Shown here in pieces: positions 44,724 to 52,816 of a stretch of DNA of 64,000 nucleotides (its first letter is position 1; each line of letters begins with the position of its first letter). The translations under genes and the position numbers were made by a program. Origin of the DNA: Ralstonia sp. TCR112 (GTDB lineage Bacteria > Pseudomonadota > Gammaproteobacteria > Burkholderiales > Burkholderiaceae); the NCBI RefSeq assembly GCF_007997035.1, contig NZ_VOSS01000025.1:62001-126000 (forward strand). The letters are read 5' to 3'. The notes below the pieces were generated by a model. It was not told the origin of the DNA, did not search any database, and saw only the letters and a program-made list of their open reading frames with translations.

Positions 44724-45980
44724 ATGGAAGGCTATATCCTCGACTGGGCCAACTTGCTCTTGCGTTGGCTGCACGTGATCGTCGCGATCGCGTGGATCGG
44801 TTCGTCGTTCTACTTCGTCTGGCTCGATAACAGCCTGACCAAGCCGACCGCGCCGGACCTGAAGGACAAGGGCGTCGACGGCGAGCTGTGGGCCGTGCAC
44901 GGCGGCGGGTTCTACAACCCGCAGAAGTACCTGCTGGCGCCGAAGCAGCTGCCGGACCATCTGCACTGGTTCTACTGGGAGTCGTATTCGACCTGGATGT
45001 CGGGCTTCGCCCTGCTGACGGTGGTGTACCTGTTCAACGCCAACGTCTACATGATCGATCGCAGCGTGTTCGACATGACGGCGACAACGGCCGTGCTACT
45101 GGCGCTGGGCTTCCTCGTGGTCGGCTGGCTCGTGTACGACACGATCTGCCGCGTGTTCGGCAAGAACGATCGCGTGGTCGGCATTCTCGTGGCGATCTAC
45201 GTGGTGATTGCCGCGTTTGCGGCGTGCCACCTGTTCTCGGGCCGCGCGGCATTCCTGCTGATCGGCGCGATGATCGCAACGATCATGAGCGCCAACGTGT
45301 TTTTCTGGATCATCCCGGGGCAACGCAAGGTGGTCGCCTCGCTCAAGGCAGGCGAAAAGCCGGACCCGATCCACGGCAAGCGCGGCAAGCAGCGCAGCGT
45401 GCACAACACGTATTTCACGCTGCCAGTGCTGTTCGCGATGCTGTCGAACCACTACAGCATGACGTACGCCGCCAAGTACAACTGGGTTGTGCTGGTGCTG
45501 ATCATGCTGGCCGGCGTGCTGATCCGTCAGTTCTTCATCCTGAAGCACAAGGGCGTCGTGAACTGGGGCTATCCGGCAGCGGGTGTGGCTGTGCTGTTGG
45601 GTGTGGCGGTGTGGCTGGCTCCGGTGTCGCGTCCGGCAGCTCCGGCGGCAGAAGCACCGGCGGCGACGGCGCCTGCAGCGGCGACAGAAGGCGGCACTGC
45701 AGCGCCTGCGGCAGCCGCTGGCGGCTCGGACTTCGCCAAAGTACAGGCAGTCGTTACCGCACGGTGCTACCAATGTCACTCGGCTCATCCTACCCTGATG
45801 CCTTCGCCGGCCAAGGGCGTGTTGCTCGATTCGCCGGAAGAACTGGGCAAGCATGCACAGCTCGTCTACCAGCAGGTCGTGCAGCAAAAGCTGATGCCGC
45901 TGGGCAACGTGACGCAAATCACTGACGACGAGCGCATGATCATCGCCAAGTGGTTCGAAGGCGGCGCCAAGACGAACTGA
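44724..45980 (+). CDS. puuD: Membrane urate hydroxylase PuuD with cytochrome c domain
   Basis: 418 residues. The N-terminal ~290 residues hold about eight membrane helices of the urate oxidase N family (WLHVIVAIAWIGSSFYFVWLD; WYWESYSTWMSG-like FYWESYSTWMSGFALL). An Ala/Pro-rich linker (~300-340) leads to a C-terminal cytochrome c domain with CYQCH. The enzyme oxidises urate to 5-hydroxyisourate and passes electrons to the respiratory chain instead of making H2O2. A cluster with uraH confirms the role. Confidence 0.93.
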   Translation: MEGYILDWANLLLRWLHVIVAIAWIGSSFYFVWLDNSLTKPTAPDLKDKGVDGELWAVHGGGFYNPQKYLLAPKQLPDHLHWFYWESYSTWMSGFALLTVVYLFNANVYMIDRSVFDMTATTAVLLALGFLVVGWLVYDTICRVFGKNDRVVGILVAIYVVIAAFAACHLFSGRAAFLLIGAMIATIMSANVFFWIIPGQRKVVASLKAGEKPDPIHGKRGKQRSVHNTYFTLPVLFAMLSNHYSMTYAAKYNWVVLVLIMLAGVLIRQFFILKHKGVVNWGYPAAGVAVLLGVAVWLAPVSRPAAPAAEAPAATAPAAATEGGTAAPAAAAGGSDFAKVQAVVTARCYQCHSAHPTLMPSPAKGVLLDSPEELGKHAQLVYQQVVQQKLMPLGNVTQITDDERMIIAKWFEGGAKTN

Positions 45981-46062
45981 GGCGCACGCTGAGCAACAAC
46001 AGAACGGTTTATCGGAGCATGCCATTCGTTCCCTAGCGGGTGGCATGACCGGTGAGGGTTGA

Positions 46063-46088
46063 ACGGGGCTGCGGCCCCGTTTTTTTTT
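46063..46088 (+). terminator. Rho-independent terminator of uraH-puuD
   Basis: Perfect 7-bp stem ACGGGGC (46063-46069) with GCCCCGT (46074-46080), four-base loop and a run of nine T residues through 46088. Confidence 0.93.
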
Positions 46089-46197
46089 CGCCTGAAGCGT
46101 CTGCAGTGATGTGTCCGTGGCTGGGCTGAATTCGCCGCTGCGTCACCGGCTGCAAGGGGCGCCGACAGGGCAGCCCCAGAGCCCCCGGATTGACGAC

Positions 46198-46770
46198 TTA
46201 TTTCCCGACGCCGAGCAACGCCAGCACGCCCAGCACCAGGAAGATCAGCGCCGCAATCCGATGCACCAGCGTGATCGGCATGCGCGCAGCGAACTTGTTG
46301 CCCATCAGCACCGCCGGCACGTTGGCGAGCAGCATGCCGACAGTCGTGCCTGCCACGACAGAGAACACGTCGTGAAAGCGCGCCGCCAGTGCCACGGTCG
46401 CGATCTGCGTCTTGTCGCCCATCTCGGCAAAGAAGAACGCAACGATGGTGGTCCCGAGGATGCCCAGGCCGCGCTGCGTCGTCGAGGGCGCTTCGTCGTC
46501 GTCGAGCTTGTCCGGAATCAGCATCCACCCGGCCATGGCGATAAAGCCTACGCCCAGGATCCACCGCAGCACGTTTTCACCCAGCACGTGCGTGATCCAG
46601 CCACCGACGGCGCCGGCCAGTGCGTGGTTGACGAGGGTGGAGATGAAGATGCCGAGAATGATCGGCACCGGCTTGCGAAAACGCGCGGCCAGCAGGATCG
46701 ACAGCAACTGCGTCTTGTCGCCGATTTCTGCGAGCGCGACGATGCCGGTGGAGACGAGAAAGGCTTCCAT
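46198..46770 (-). CDS. TMEM165/GDT1-family Mn2+ exporter
   Basis: 190 residues from ATG 46770 with six hydrophobic segments. Both signature motifs are present: ALAEIGDKTQLLS in the first half and FFAEMGDKTQIAT in the second (E-x-G-D-K-T), the metal-conducting motifs of the GDT1 family. A yybP-ykoY riboswitch upstream (46841-46986) strongly supports manganese export as the role. The gene is not related to the purine genes around it and has its own promoter. Confidence 0.92.
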   Translation of the reverse strand: MEAFLVSTGIVALAEIGDKTQLLSILLAARFRKPVPIILGIFISTLVNHALAGAVGGWITHVLGENVLRWILGVGFIAMAGWMLIPDKLDDDEAPSTTQRGLGILGTTIVAFFFAEMGDKTQIATVALAARFHDVFSVVAGTTVGMLLANVPAVLMGNKFAARMPITLVHRIAALIFLVLGVLALLGVGK

Positions 46771-46802
46771 GTTGTTGTGGTGTCCGGGCCGTATGCGAAC
46801 CA

Positions 46803-46843
46803 ATGACGCGCCACTGCCGGCCCTGTCCGCAGTGGGTTGTCAT
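46803..46843 (-). promoter_or_regulatory. Expression-platform hairpin of the Mn riboswitch
   Basis: On the transcript, CCACTGC/GCAGTGG (46835-46829 and 46817-46811) and an outer ATGAC/GTCAT (46843-46839, 46807-46803) form a long hairpin. Its 5' ATG overlaps the 3' strand of aptamer helix P1 (46846-46841), so the two structures exclude each other. Confidence 0.65.
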
Positions 46844-46986
46844 CGGTCTCGCCAGGCGCGTCACCGAGTGCACGAATGGCACCCTGAGTGCGGCTGACCA
46901 CGCCATAACCGCCTGTCGTTGCGACGGCGGTCAAGTCTGTTGACGTGGCCCTCGAAGTGACGACTTCGAGCGGCTACTCCCCAATG
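46841..46986 (-). ncRNA. yybP-ykoY manganese riboswitch
   Basis: The transcript contains TTGGGGAGTAGCC near its 5' end, an internal ACGTCAACAGA, and GCCTGGCGAGACC at the 3' end, the conserved parts of this aptamer class. P1 can form from CATTGG (46986-46981) and CCGATG (46846-46841). It lies directly upstream of a GDT1-type Mn exporter, the commonest target of this class. Mn2+ binding would disrupt the competing downstream hairpin and turn expression on. Confidence 0.9.
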
Positions 46987-46995
46987 GAAGCCGCG

Positions 46996-47024
46996 ATTAT
47001 AAGTGCATCAAGCGTTGGCGCCAA
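46996..47024 (-). promoter_or_regulatory. Promoter of riboswitch-exporter transcript
   Basis: Minus-strand TTGGCG (47024-47019, four of six) with a 17-base spacer to a perfect TATAAT (47001-46996). The -10 lies 9 bases before the aptamer start. The -35 overlaps the last codons of guaD. Confidence 0.75.
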
Positions 47025-48342
47025 CCGCAAATTTGGCGGGTTCACCCTGCACGTATGTGGCGGATACCGCACGGTCCTCGCCCAGCAACGCCAACGAGAA
47101 CAACAGCTCTTCCAGTGTTTCAGAGCGCGCATTGCGGCGGGCCAGCAGCGGCGTGGCGGCGGGGTCCAGCACGATGAAGTCCGCCTCCGCGCCCGGCACG
47201 AAGCTGCCGATGCGGTCTTCCCAACCCAGCGCTTCAGCGGCGCCGCGCGTGGCCAGGTAGAACATCCGCAACGCCGTCAGGTGATAGCCGCCCATGCGCG
47301 CGACCTTGTGCGCCGTCCCCATCGTGCGCAGCATCGAGAACGAGCTGCCGCCACCCACGTCGGTCGCCAACGTAAGCGCCAGGCGGTGCGCGTCGTTCTT
47401 GTGGAAGTTGTAGAGGCCACTGCCCAGGAACAGGTTGGAGGTGGGGCAGTGAGCCACGGCTGCGCCGGATTCGGCCATGCGTTGGCGGTCACCGTCGTCC
47501 AGCCAGATGGCGTGGCCGTAGAAGGCGCCTTTGCGCAGCAGCCCGTAGCGGTCGTAGACGTCCAGATAACTGCGTGCGTTGGGGAACAGGTCGGCCACCC
47601 ATTTCACTTCGTCGGGGTTTTCTGCGACGTGCGTCTGGATGAAGACGTCCTTGTATTGCTTGGCGAGTTCGGCGCAGGCCTGCAGCTGCGCTTCGCTCGA
47701 GGTGGGCGCGAATCGCGGCGTGATGGCGTAGGCCAGACGGTCCTTGCCGTGCCAGCGCGAGATCAGGTCGGCGCTGTCGCGCGCGCCGGATTCGGCCGTG
47801 TCGCGCAGGTATTCCGGGCAGTTGCGATCCATCATCACCTTGCCCGTGATCATGCGCATGCCGCGTTGCTGTGCCTGCGTGAACAGCGTCTCGGCCGAGC
47901 TGCGATGCACGGTGCTCCAGACCATCGCGCTGGTCGTGCCGTTGCGCAGCAGTTCGTCGAGGAAGAACGAGGCGACGCCGGCGGCGTACTGCTCGTTTTC
48001 GAAGCGGCGCTCTTCCGGGAAGGTGTACGTCTCCAGCCAGTGCAGCAGGCCCGGCGACGGCGACGCGATGATGTCCGTCTGCGGGAAGTGAATGTGTGTG
48101 TCGATGAAGCCCGGGACGATGAGCTTGCCGCTGTAGTCGTGCAGTTGCGTGCCGAGGGGCAGGTCTTCGCGCAGCGCGGCATAGTCGCCGGCCTTGACCA
48201 CCTTGCCGTCCGAAACTACGAGCAGGCCGTCTTCCCAGTATTCATAGGCATCGCGCTCGCGATACTGCGGGTCGTGCAGGAAATGCAGCACACGGCCGCG
48301 GTAAGCGTGAACGGAATTGGAAGTCGGAGGCATCGTGGTCAT
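47008..48342 (-). CDS. guaD: Guanine deaminase
   Basis: 444 residues from ATG 48342; the next ATG (48333) is possible. It deaminates guanine to xanthine, feeding XdhABC. The amidohydrolase metal motif is PGFIDTHIHFPQTDIIAS. AITPRFAPTSSEAQLQAC, IQTHVAENPDEVKWV, YGHAIWLDD and TDVGGGSSFSMLRTM are typical guanine deaminase blocks. It ends the minus-strand run xdhA-xdhB-xdhC-adenine deaminase-guaD, 17 bases after the previous gene. Confidence 0.95.
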   Translation of the reverse strand: MTTMPPTSNSVHAYRGRVLHFLHDPQYRERDAYEYWEDGLLVVSDGKVVKAGDYAALREDLPLGTQLHDYSGKLIVPGFIDTHIHFPQTDIIASPSPGLLHWLETYTFPEERRFENEQYAAGVASFFLDELLRNGTTSAMVWSTVHRSSAETLFTQAQQRGMRMITGKVMMDRNCPEYLRDTAESGARDSADLISRWHGKDRLAYAITPRFAPTSSEAQLQACAELAKQYKDVFIQTHVAENPDEVKWVADLFPNARSYLDVYDRYGLLRKGAFYGHAIWLDDGDRQRMAESGAAVAHCPTSNLFLGSGLYNFHKNDAHRLALTLATDVGGGSSFSMLRTMGTAHKVARMGGYHLTALRMFYLATRGAAEALGWEDRIGSFVPGAEADFIVLDPAATPLLARRNARSETLEELLFSLALLGEDRAVSATYVQGEPAKFAVGANA

Positions 48343-48359
48343 CGTCGTCTCGTGGATTT

Positions 48360-49397
48360 TTAGTGTGCGGCTTTCCAGTGGTCGTCGACCTTGGCAAGCC
48401 ACAGGGCTTTGTCCTGTTCGGGCAGGAAGGACGCCTCGAAGCTGTTGCGCGCGAGCGCGTGGGCATCGGCCGCAGACAGGTCAAGGGCGTTGAACGTGGC
48501 GAGCCAGTTGGTGTTCATGTAGCCGCCAAAGTAGGCCGGATCGTCGGAGTGCAGCGTCACGGCGCAGCCGGCGTCCAGCAGTTGCTTGAGCGAGTGGTCG
48601 CGCAGGTCGGGGTAGACCTTCAGTTTTTCGTTCGACAGCGGGCAGACCGTCAGCGCGATGCGTTCGGCGGCGAGGCGCTTGACGAGCGCGGCATCGTCGA
48701 TGGCGCGCACGCCGTGATCGATGCGCTCCACCTTCAGGATGTCGAGCGCGTCGATCACGTATTGCGCCGGGCCTTCTTCACCGGCGTGGGCGACGAGGTG
48801 CAGGCCGAGTTCCTTGCAGCGTGCGAATACGCGTGCGAATTTTTCCGGCGGGTTGCCGCGCTCGGACGAATCCAGCCCCACGCCGATGATGCGGTTGGCC
48901 GGGTCCTGGATGTAGGGCAGGGCCGCTTCGAGCGTGTCGAAAGCGTCTTCCTCGCTCAGATGGCGCAGGAAGCAGAGGATCAGCGCGCTGGAGAAACCGT
49001 GCTCGCGCTCGGCGTCATCCAACGCGCGGACGATGCCGTGAATGACCACATGCATGGGCACGTTGCGGGCAGTGTGCGTCTGCGGGTCGAAGAAGATTTC
49101 GGCGTGGTGGACGTTGTCGGCAAGCGCGCGTGCCACGTACGCGGCGGTCATGTCGTAGAAATCCTGCTCGGTGAGCAGCACGCTGGCGCCGGCGTAGTAG
49201 AGGTCGAGGAACGATTGCAGATCGTCGAAGGCGTAGGCGGCGCGTACTTCTTCAACCGACGCATACGGCAGCTTTACGCCGTTGCGCTCGGCCAGCGCGA
49301 ACATCAGTTCGGGTTCGAGCGAGCCTTCGATGTGGATGTGCAGTTCAGCTTTCGGGCTGGTGGCGATGCGTTCTGCAAGCGCGGAGGAAATCGGCAT
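48360..49397 (-). CDS. Adenine deaminase (adenosine-deaminase-like, ADE subgroup)
   Basis: 345 residues. Zinc ligands are in KAELHIHIEGSLEPEL, LHLVAHAGEEGPAQYV with the catalytic Glu, RIDHGVRAIDD, and the C-terminal VTLHSDDPAYFGGY. The family is often annotated adenosine deaminase. But SDDPAYFGGY in place of the adenosine-type TDDP motif, and the surrounding free-base deaminases, favour adenine to hypoxanthine. XDH would then take hypoxanthine to urate. The gene starts 2 bases after the xdhC stop, so it is in the xdh operon. Confidence 0.85.
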   Translation of the reverse strand: MPISSALAERIATSPKAELHIHIEGSLEPELMFALAERNGVKLPYASVEEVRAAYAFDDLQSFLDLYYAGASVLLTEQDFYDMTAAYVARALADNVHHAEIFFDPQTHTARNVPMHVVIHGIVRALDDAEREHGFSSALILCFLRHLSEEDAFDTLEAALPYIQDPANRIIGVGLDSSERGNPPEKFARVFARCKELGLHLVAHAGEEGPAQYVIDALDILKVERIDHGVRAIDDAALVKRLAAERIALTVCPLSNEKLKVYPDLRDHSLKQLLDAGCAVTLHSDDPAYFGGYMNTNWLATFNALDLSAADAHALARNSFEASFLPEQDKALWLAKVDDHWKAAH

Positions 49398-49399
49398 GA

Positions 49400-50434
49400 T
49401 CAGACAGGCGTGGGGACTCGGTAAGGGACCGCCGCGCCGCTGCTTGCGCTGGTGAGCGCGTGTTGTTGCAGCTCTCGCACCTGCAGCAGTTGCGCGACGA
49501 CGGATACCGCAATGATATCCGGCGCCTTGTCCACAATGCCCGCCACGCCAATCGGGCACACCATTTCCGGCAGGCGCGTAGGGTCCACGCCGTGTTCGAC
49601 CATGCGATGCTCGAAGCGCGCGCGCTTGGTCTTGGAGCCGATCAGGCCGAAGTAGGCAAAGTCCGTGCGGCGCATGATGCGTTCGCACAGCGCAAGGTCC
49701 AACGCGTGGTTGTGCGTCATGACCAGGAAGTAGCTGCCGGCGGGCGCGTGGTCGATCACGACTTCCGGCGTGTCGGTGGATTCGATGACGACATTCGGCG
49801 GCACTTCAGCAGGAAACGGGAACATCGCATCGCGCTCGTCCACCCACGTCACGCGGCACGGCAGATGAGCCAGCGCACGCACGATAGCGTGGCCGACATG
49901 GCCCGCGCCGCACAGCACGATGGACATGTCGGGCGGCAGCACGGTTTGGGTGAATCCGCGGGCGTCGAGCGTCACGCCGGCTGCGGCTGCATCTCCGATG
50001 CTCGCTTCGACAGGCGCCTCCACATCGGTCGGCACAAATCGACGCAGGCTGCGGCGTTGGCGCATGGCGTCGTCCGCAAGCCTGATCCATTCCACATCGC
50101 GCGCATCGAGACGCTCCAACGACAGGCGGACCACGCCGCCGCAGCATTGGCCGAGTGCCGGCCCCAGCGGAATGCGCACGAACTGGCGGCGCGCTTCGCC
50201 GGTGGTCTCGGGCGCGTCCATCATGGTCTGGGCGATTTCCATCGCGCGCCACTCGAGATGGCCGCCGCCGATGGTGCCGTAGAAACCGTCGATGCCCACC
50301 AGCATGAGCGTGCCCGGCTCGCGCGGCGCGGAGCCCTGCACGTCTGTCACCGTGACCAGTACGCACGGCTGCCCGGCCTGCACGGTGGCAAGCACTTCGG
50401 CGAAGCGGAATGGGCGCAGTTGCGTGTGGTCCAT
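49400..50434 (-). CDS. xdhC: Xanthine dehydrogenase accessory protein XdhC
   Basis: 344 residues from ATG 50434 with GGGAGA upstream. XdhC binds molybdenum cofactor, promotes its sulfuration and inserts it into XdhB. It has the XdhC/CoxI N-terminal domain (VLVTVTDVQGSAPREPGTLMLV, GGGHLEWRAMEIA, GQCCGGVVRL) and a Rossmann C-terminal domain (IVLCGAGHVGHAIVRALA; YFGLIGSKTKRARFEHRM). It follows xdhB by 13 bases. Confidence 0.94.
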   Translation of the reverse strand: MDHTQLRPFRFAEVLATVQAGQPCVLVTVTDVQGSAPREPGTLMLVGIDGFYGTIGGGHLEWRAMEIAQTMMDAPETTGEARRQFVRIPLGPALGQCCGGVVRLSLERLDARDVEWIRLADDAMRQRRSLRRFVPTDVEAPVEASIGDAAAAGVTLDARGFTQTVLPPDMSIVLCGAGHVGHAIVRALAHLPCRVTWVDERDAMFPFPAEVPPNVVIESTDTPEVVIDHAPAGSYFLVMTHNHALDLALCERIMRRTDFAYFGLIGSKTKRARFEHRMVEHGVDPTRLPEMVCPIGVAGIVDKAPDIIAVSVVAQLLQVRELQQHALTSASSGAAVPYRVPTPV

Positions 50435-50447
50435 GGTGTCTCCCAAC

Positions 50448-52812
50448 TCAGGCGGTCAGCGGCGCGCTGCGGATGGCATCCACGGCCTTGAGGATTTCCT
50501 CGCTGGTCGCCGGCGCATTCAGCGGCGGGTTCGTGCGGCCATCGCCAACCGCAGCCACCGCATCGCGAATGGCGAAGAACACCGAAAACGGCAGCAGCAG
50601 CGGCGGCTCACCCAGCGCCTTGGACCGGTGGATGCTGTCTTCCACGTTGGCGTTGTTGAACAGGCGCACGCGGAAATCCGGCGCAGTCGTTGACCGTCGG
50701 GATCTTGTAGGTGGACGGCGCATGCGTCATCAGCTTGCCGTCCTTGTTCCACCACAGCTCTTCGGTCGTCAGCCAGCCCATGCCCTGGATGAACGCGCCT
50801 TCCACCTGGCCGATGTCGATGGCCGGGTTGATCGAGCGGCCGGCGTCGTGCAGCACGTCGGCGCGCAGCAGGCGCCATTCGCCGGTCAGCGTATCGACCA
50901 CCACTTCCGACACCGCTGCACCATAGGCGTAGTAGTAGAACGGGCGGCCCTTGAGCTTGGCTTGGTCCCAGTGCAGCTTGGGCGTGGCGTAGAAGCCGTC
51001 GGACCACAGCTGCACGCGGGCAACGTAGGCCTTGCCGATCAGCTCGTTGAACGGCACGCGGCGCGTACCGATTTCCAGATGGTCGCCGACGATCGCCACG
51101 GTCTCGATGGGCGCTTCGTAATGCTCGGCCGCAAACGCGATCAGGCGCTGGCGGATCTGGCGTGCGGCGTCTTGCGCAGCCTTGCCGTTCAGGTCGCTGC
51201 CTGTGGATGCCGCCGTGGCGGACGTGTTGGCGACCTTGCTGGTGTCCGTGGCCGTCACGCGGATGCGCGAGAACGACACGCCCAGTTCGTGCGCCACGAC
51301 CTGCGCGACCTTCGTGTTCAGGCCCTGGCCCATTTCGGTGCCACCGTGGTTCACGAGGATCGACCCGTCGTTGTAGACGTGCACCAGCGCGCCGGCCTGG
51401 TTGAAGTGCTTTACGTTGAACGAGATGCCGAACTTCACCGGCGTCAGCGCCAGGCCGCGTTTGAGCACCGGGCTGGTCGCATTGAAGGCGCGAATCGCTT
51501 CGCGGCGGGCGCGATAGTCGGACGTCGCTTCCAGTTCGTCGAGCAATTCATGGATGACGTTGTCTTCCACCGTCTGCCCGTACGGCGTGACGTTGTTCTT
51601 GTCCTTGCCGTAAAGATTGGCGCGGCGCACATCGAGCGCATCCTTGCCGACCGAGCGCGCGATGTTGTCCATGATGTATTCGATCGCGAACGCGCCTTGC
51701 GGGCCGCCAAAGCCGCGGAATGCGGTGTTCGACTGCGTGTTGGTGCGCGCGCAGAAGCCATCGATTTCCACCTCGGGCAGCCAGTAGGCATTGTCGAAGT
51801 GACAGATAGCCCGCGTCATCACCGGGCCCGACAGGTCGGCCGAGAAACCCGCGCGCGAGGTCATGTCGACCTTGACGCCCTGAATGCGCCCGTCGTCGTC
51901 GTAGCCGGCTTCGTAGGCGAAGCGGAAGTCATGCCGCTTGCCGGTGATCATCATGTCGTCGTCGCGGTCCGGGCGCAGCTTGACGGGGCAGGCGAGTTTC
52001 CACGCCGCCAGCGAAGCGCAGCAGGCAAACAGGCCCGACTGCGATTCCTTTCCGCCGAAACCACCGCCCATGCGACGGCATTCGACCAGCACCTGGTTGG
52101 CATGCCAGCCCAGCATGTGCGACACCATGTGCTGCATCTCGGTCGGATGCTGCGTCGAGCACCACACGTGCATGCCGTTGTCTTCCTTTGGTACGGCGTA
52201 TGAGATCTGGCTTTCCAGGTAGAACTGCTCCTGCCCGCCCAACGACATCTTGCCGGCTTCGGAGTGCGGCGCGGCAGCGATGCGCTCAGCCGGTTCGCCG
52301 CGCTTGAGGTGCATCGGCGGCAGCACGGACTTGCCGGCGGCGCGCGCTTCTTCGGGCGTCAGCAGCGGGGGCAGCACTTCGTATTCGATGTTGCCCAGAC
52401 GCGCTGCGCGTCGCGCCGCATCGTGCGATGTCGCCACCACGATGAACATCGGCTGGCCGATGAAGTGCACCGTGTCGGTCGCCAGGATGGGGTCGTCGTG
52501 GATGATCGGCCCGCAATCGTTCGTGCCTGGAATGTCGGCCGACGTGAATACCGCCACCACGCCGGGCGCGGCCTTCACGCGATCCAGATCCATGTTGACG
52601 ATGCGCGCATGCGCCTGCGTGCTCATGCCCAGCGCCGCGTGCAGCGTGCCGGCCAGCTCCGGAATGTCGTCGGTGTACGTGGCGGTGCCCGCAACATGCA
52701 GGTGCGCAGATTCGTGCGGGCGCGAAATGCCCACCACAGCGCCGCGCTGGCCGGGCATGGCGGCAGCAATATCGGCTTCCGCCAGCAGGAAGGCTTCGGT
52801 TTGCTTGTTCAT
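50448..52812 (-). pseudogene. xdhB: Xanthine dehydrogenase molybdopterin subunit XdhB, apparent frameshift
   Basis: About 787 residues if joined. The Moco-binding subunit oxidises hypoxanthine and xanthine to urate. Motifs include ESAHLHVAGTATYTDDIPE at the start, GGFGGKESQ, AFRGFGGPQGAF, and NHGGTEMGQGLNTKVAQVVAHELG. The frame breaks after KIPTVNDC (50679-50688). The next frame then gives PDFRVRLFNNANVEDSIHRSKALGEPPLLLPFSVFFAIRDAV, with the catalytic-Glu block GEPPLLL. Both parts are intact, so sequence error or a very recent mutation is likely. xdhA ends 4 bases upstream, xdhC begins 13 bases downstream. Confidence 0.9.
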
Positions 52813-52816
52813 GTTC

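Noticed and set aside
48360..49397. Adenosine deaminase as the call
   Set aside because: The SDDPAYFGGY motif and neighbouring free-base deaminases fit adenine deaminase better.
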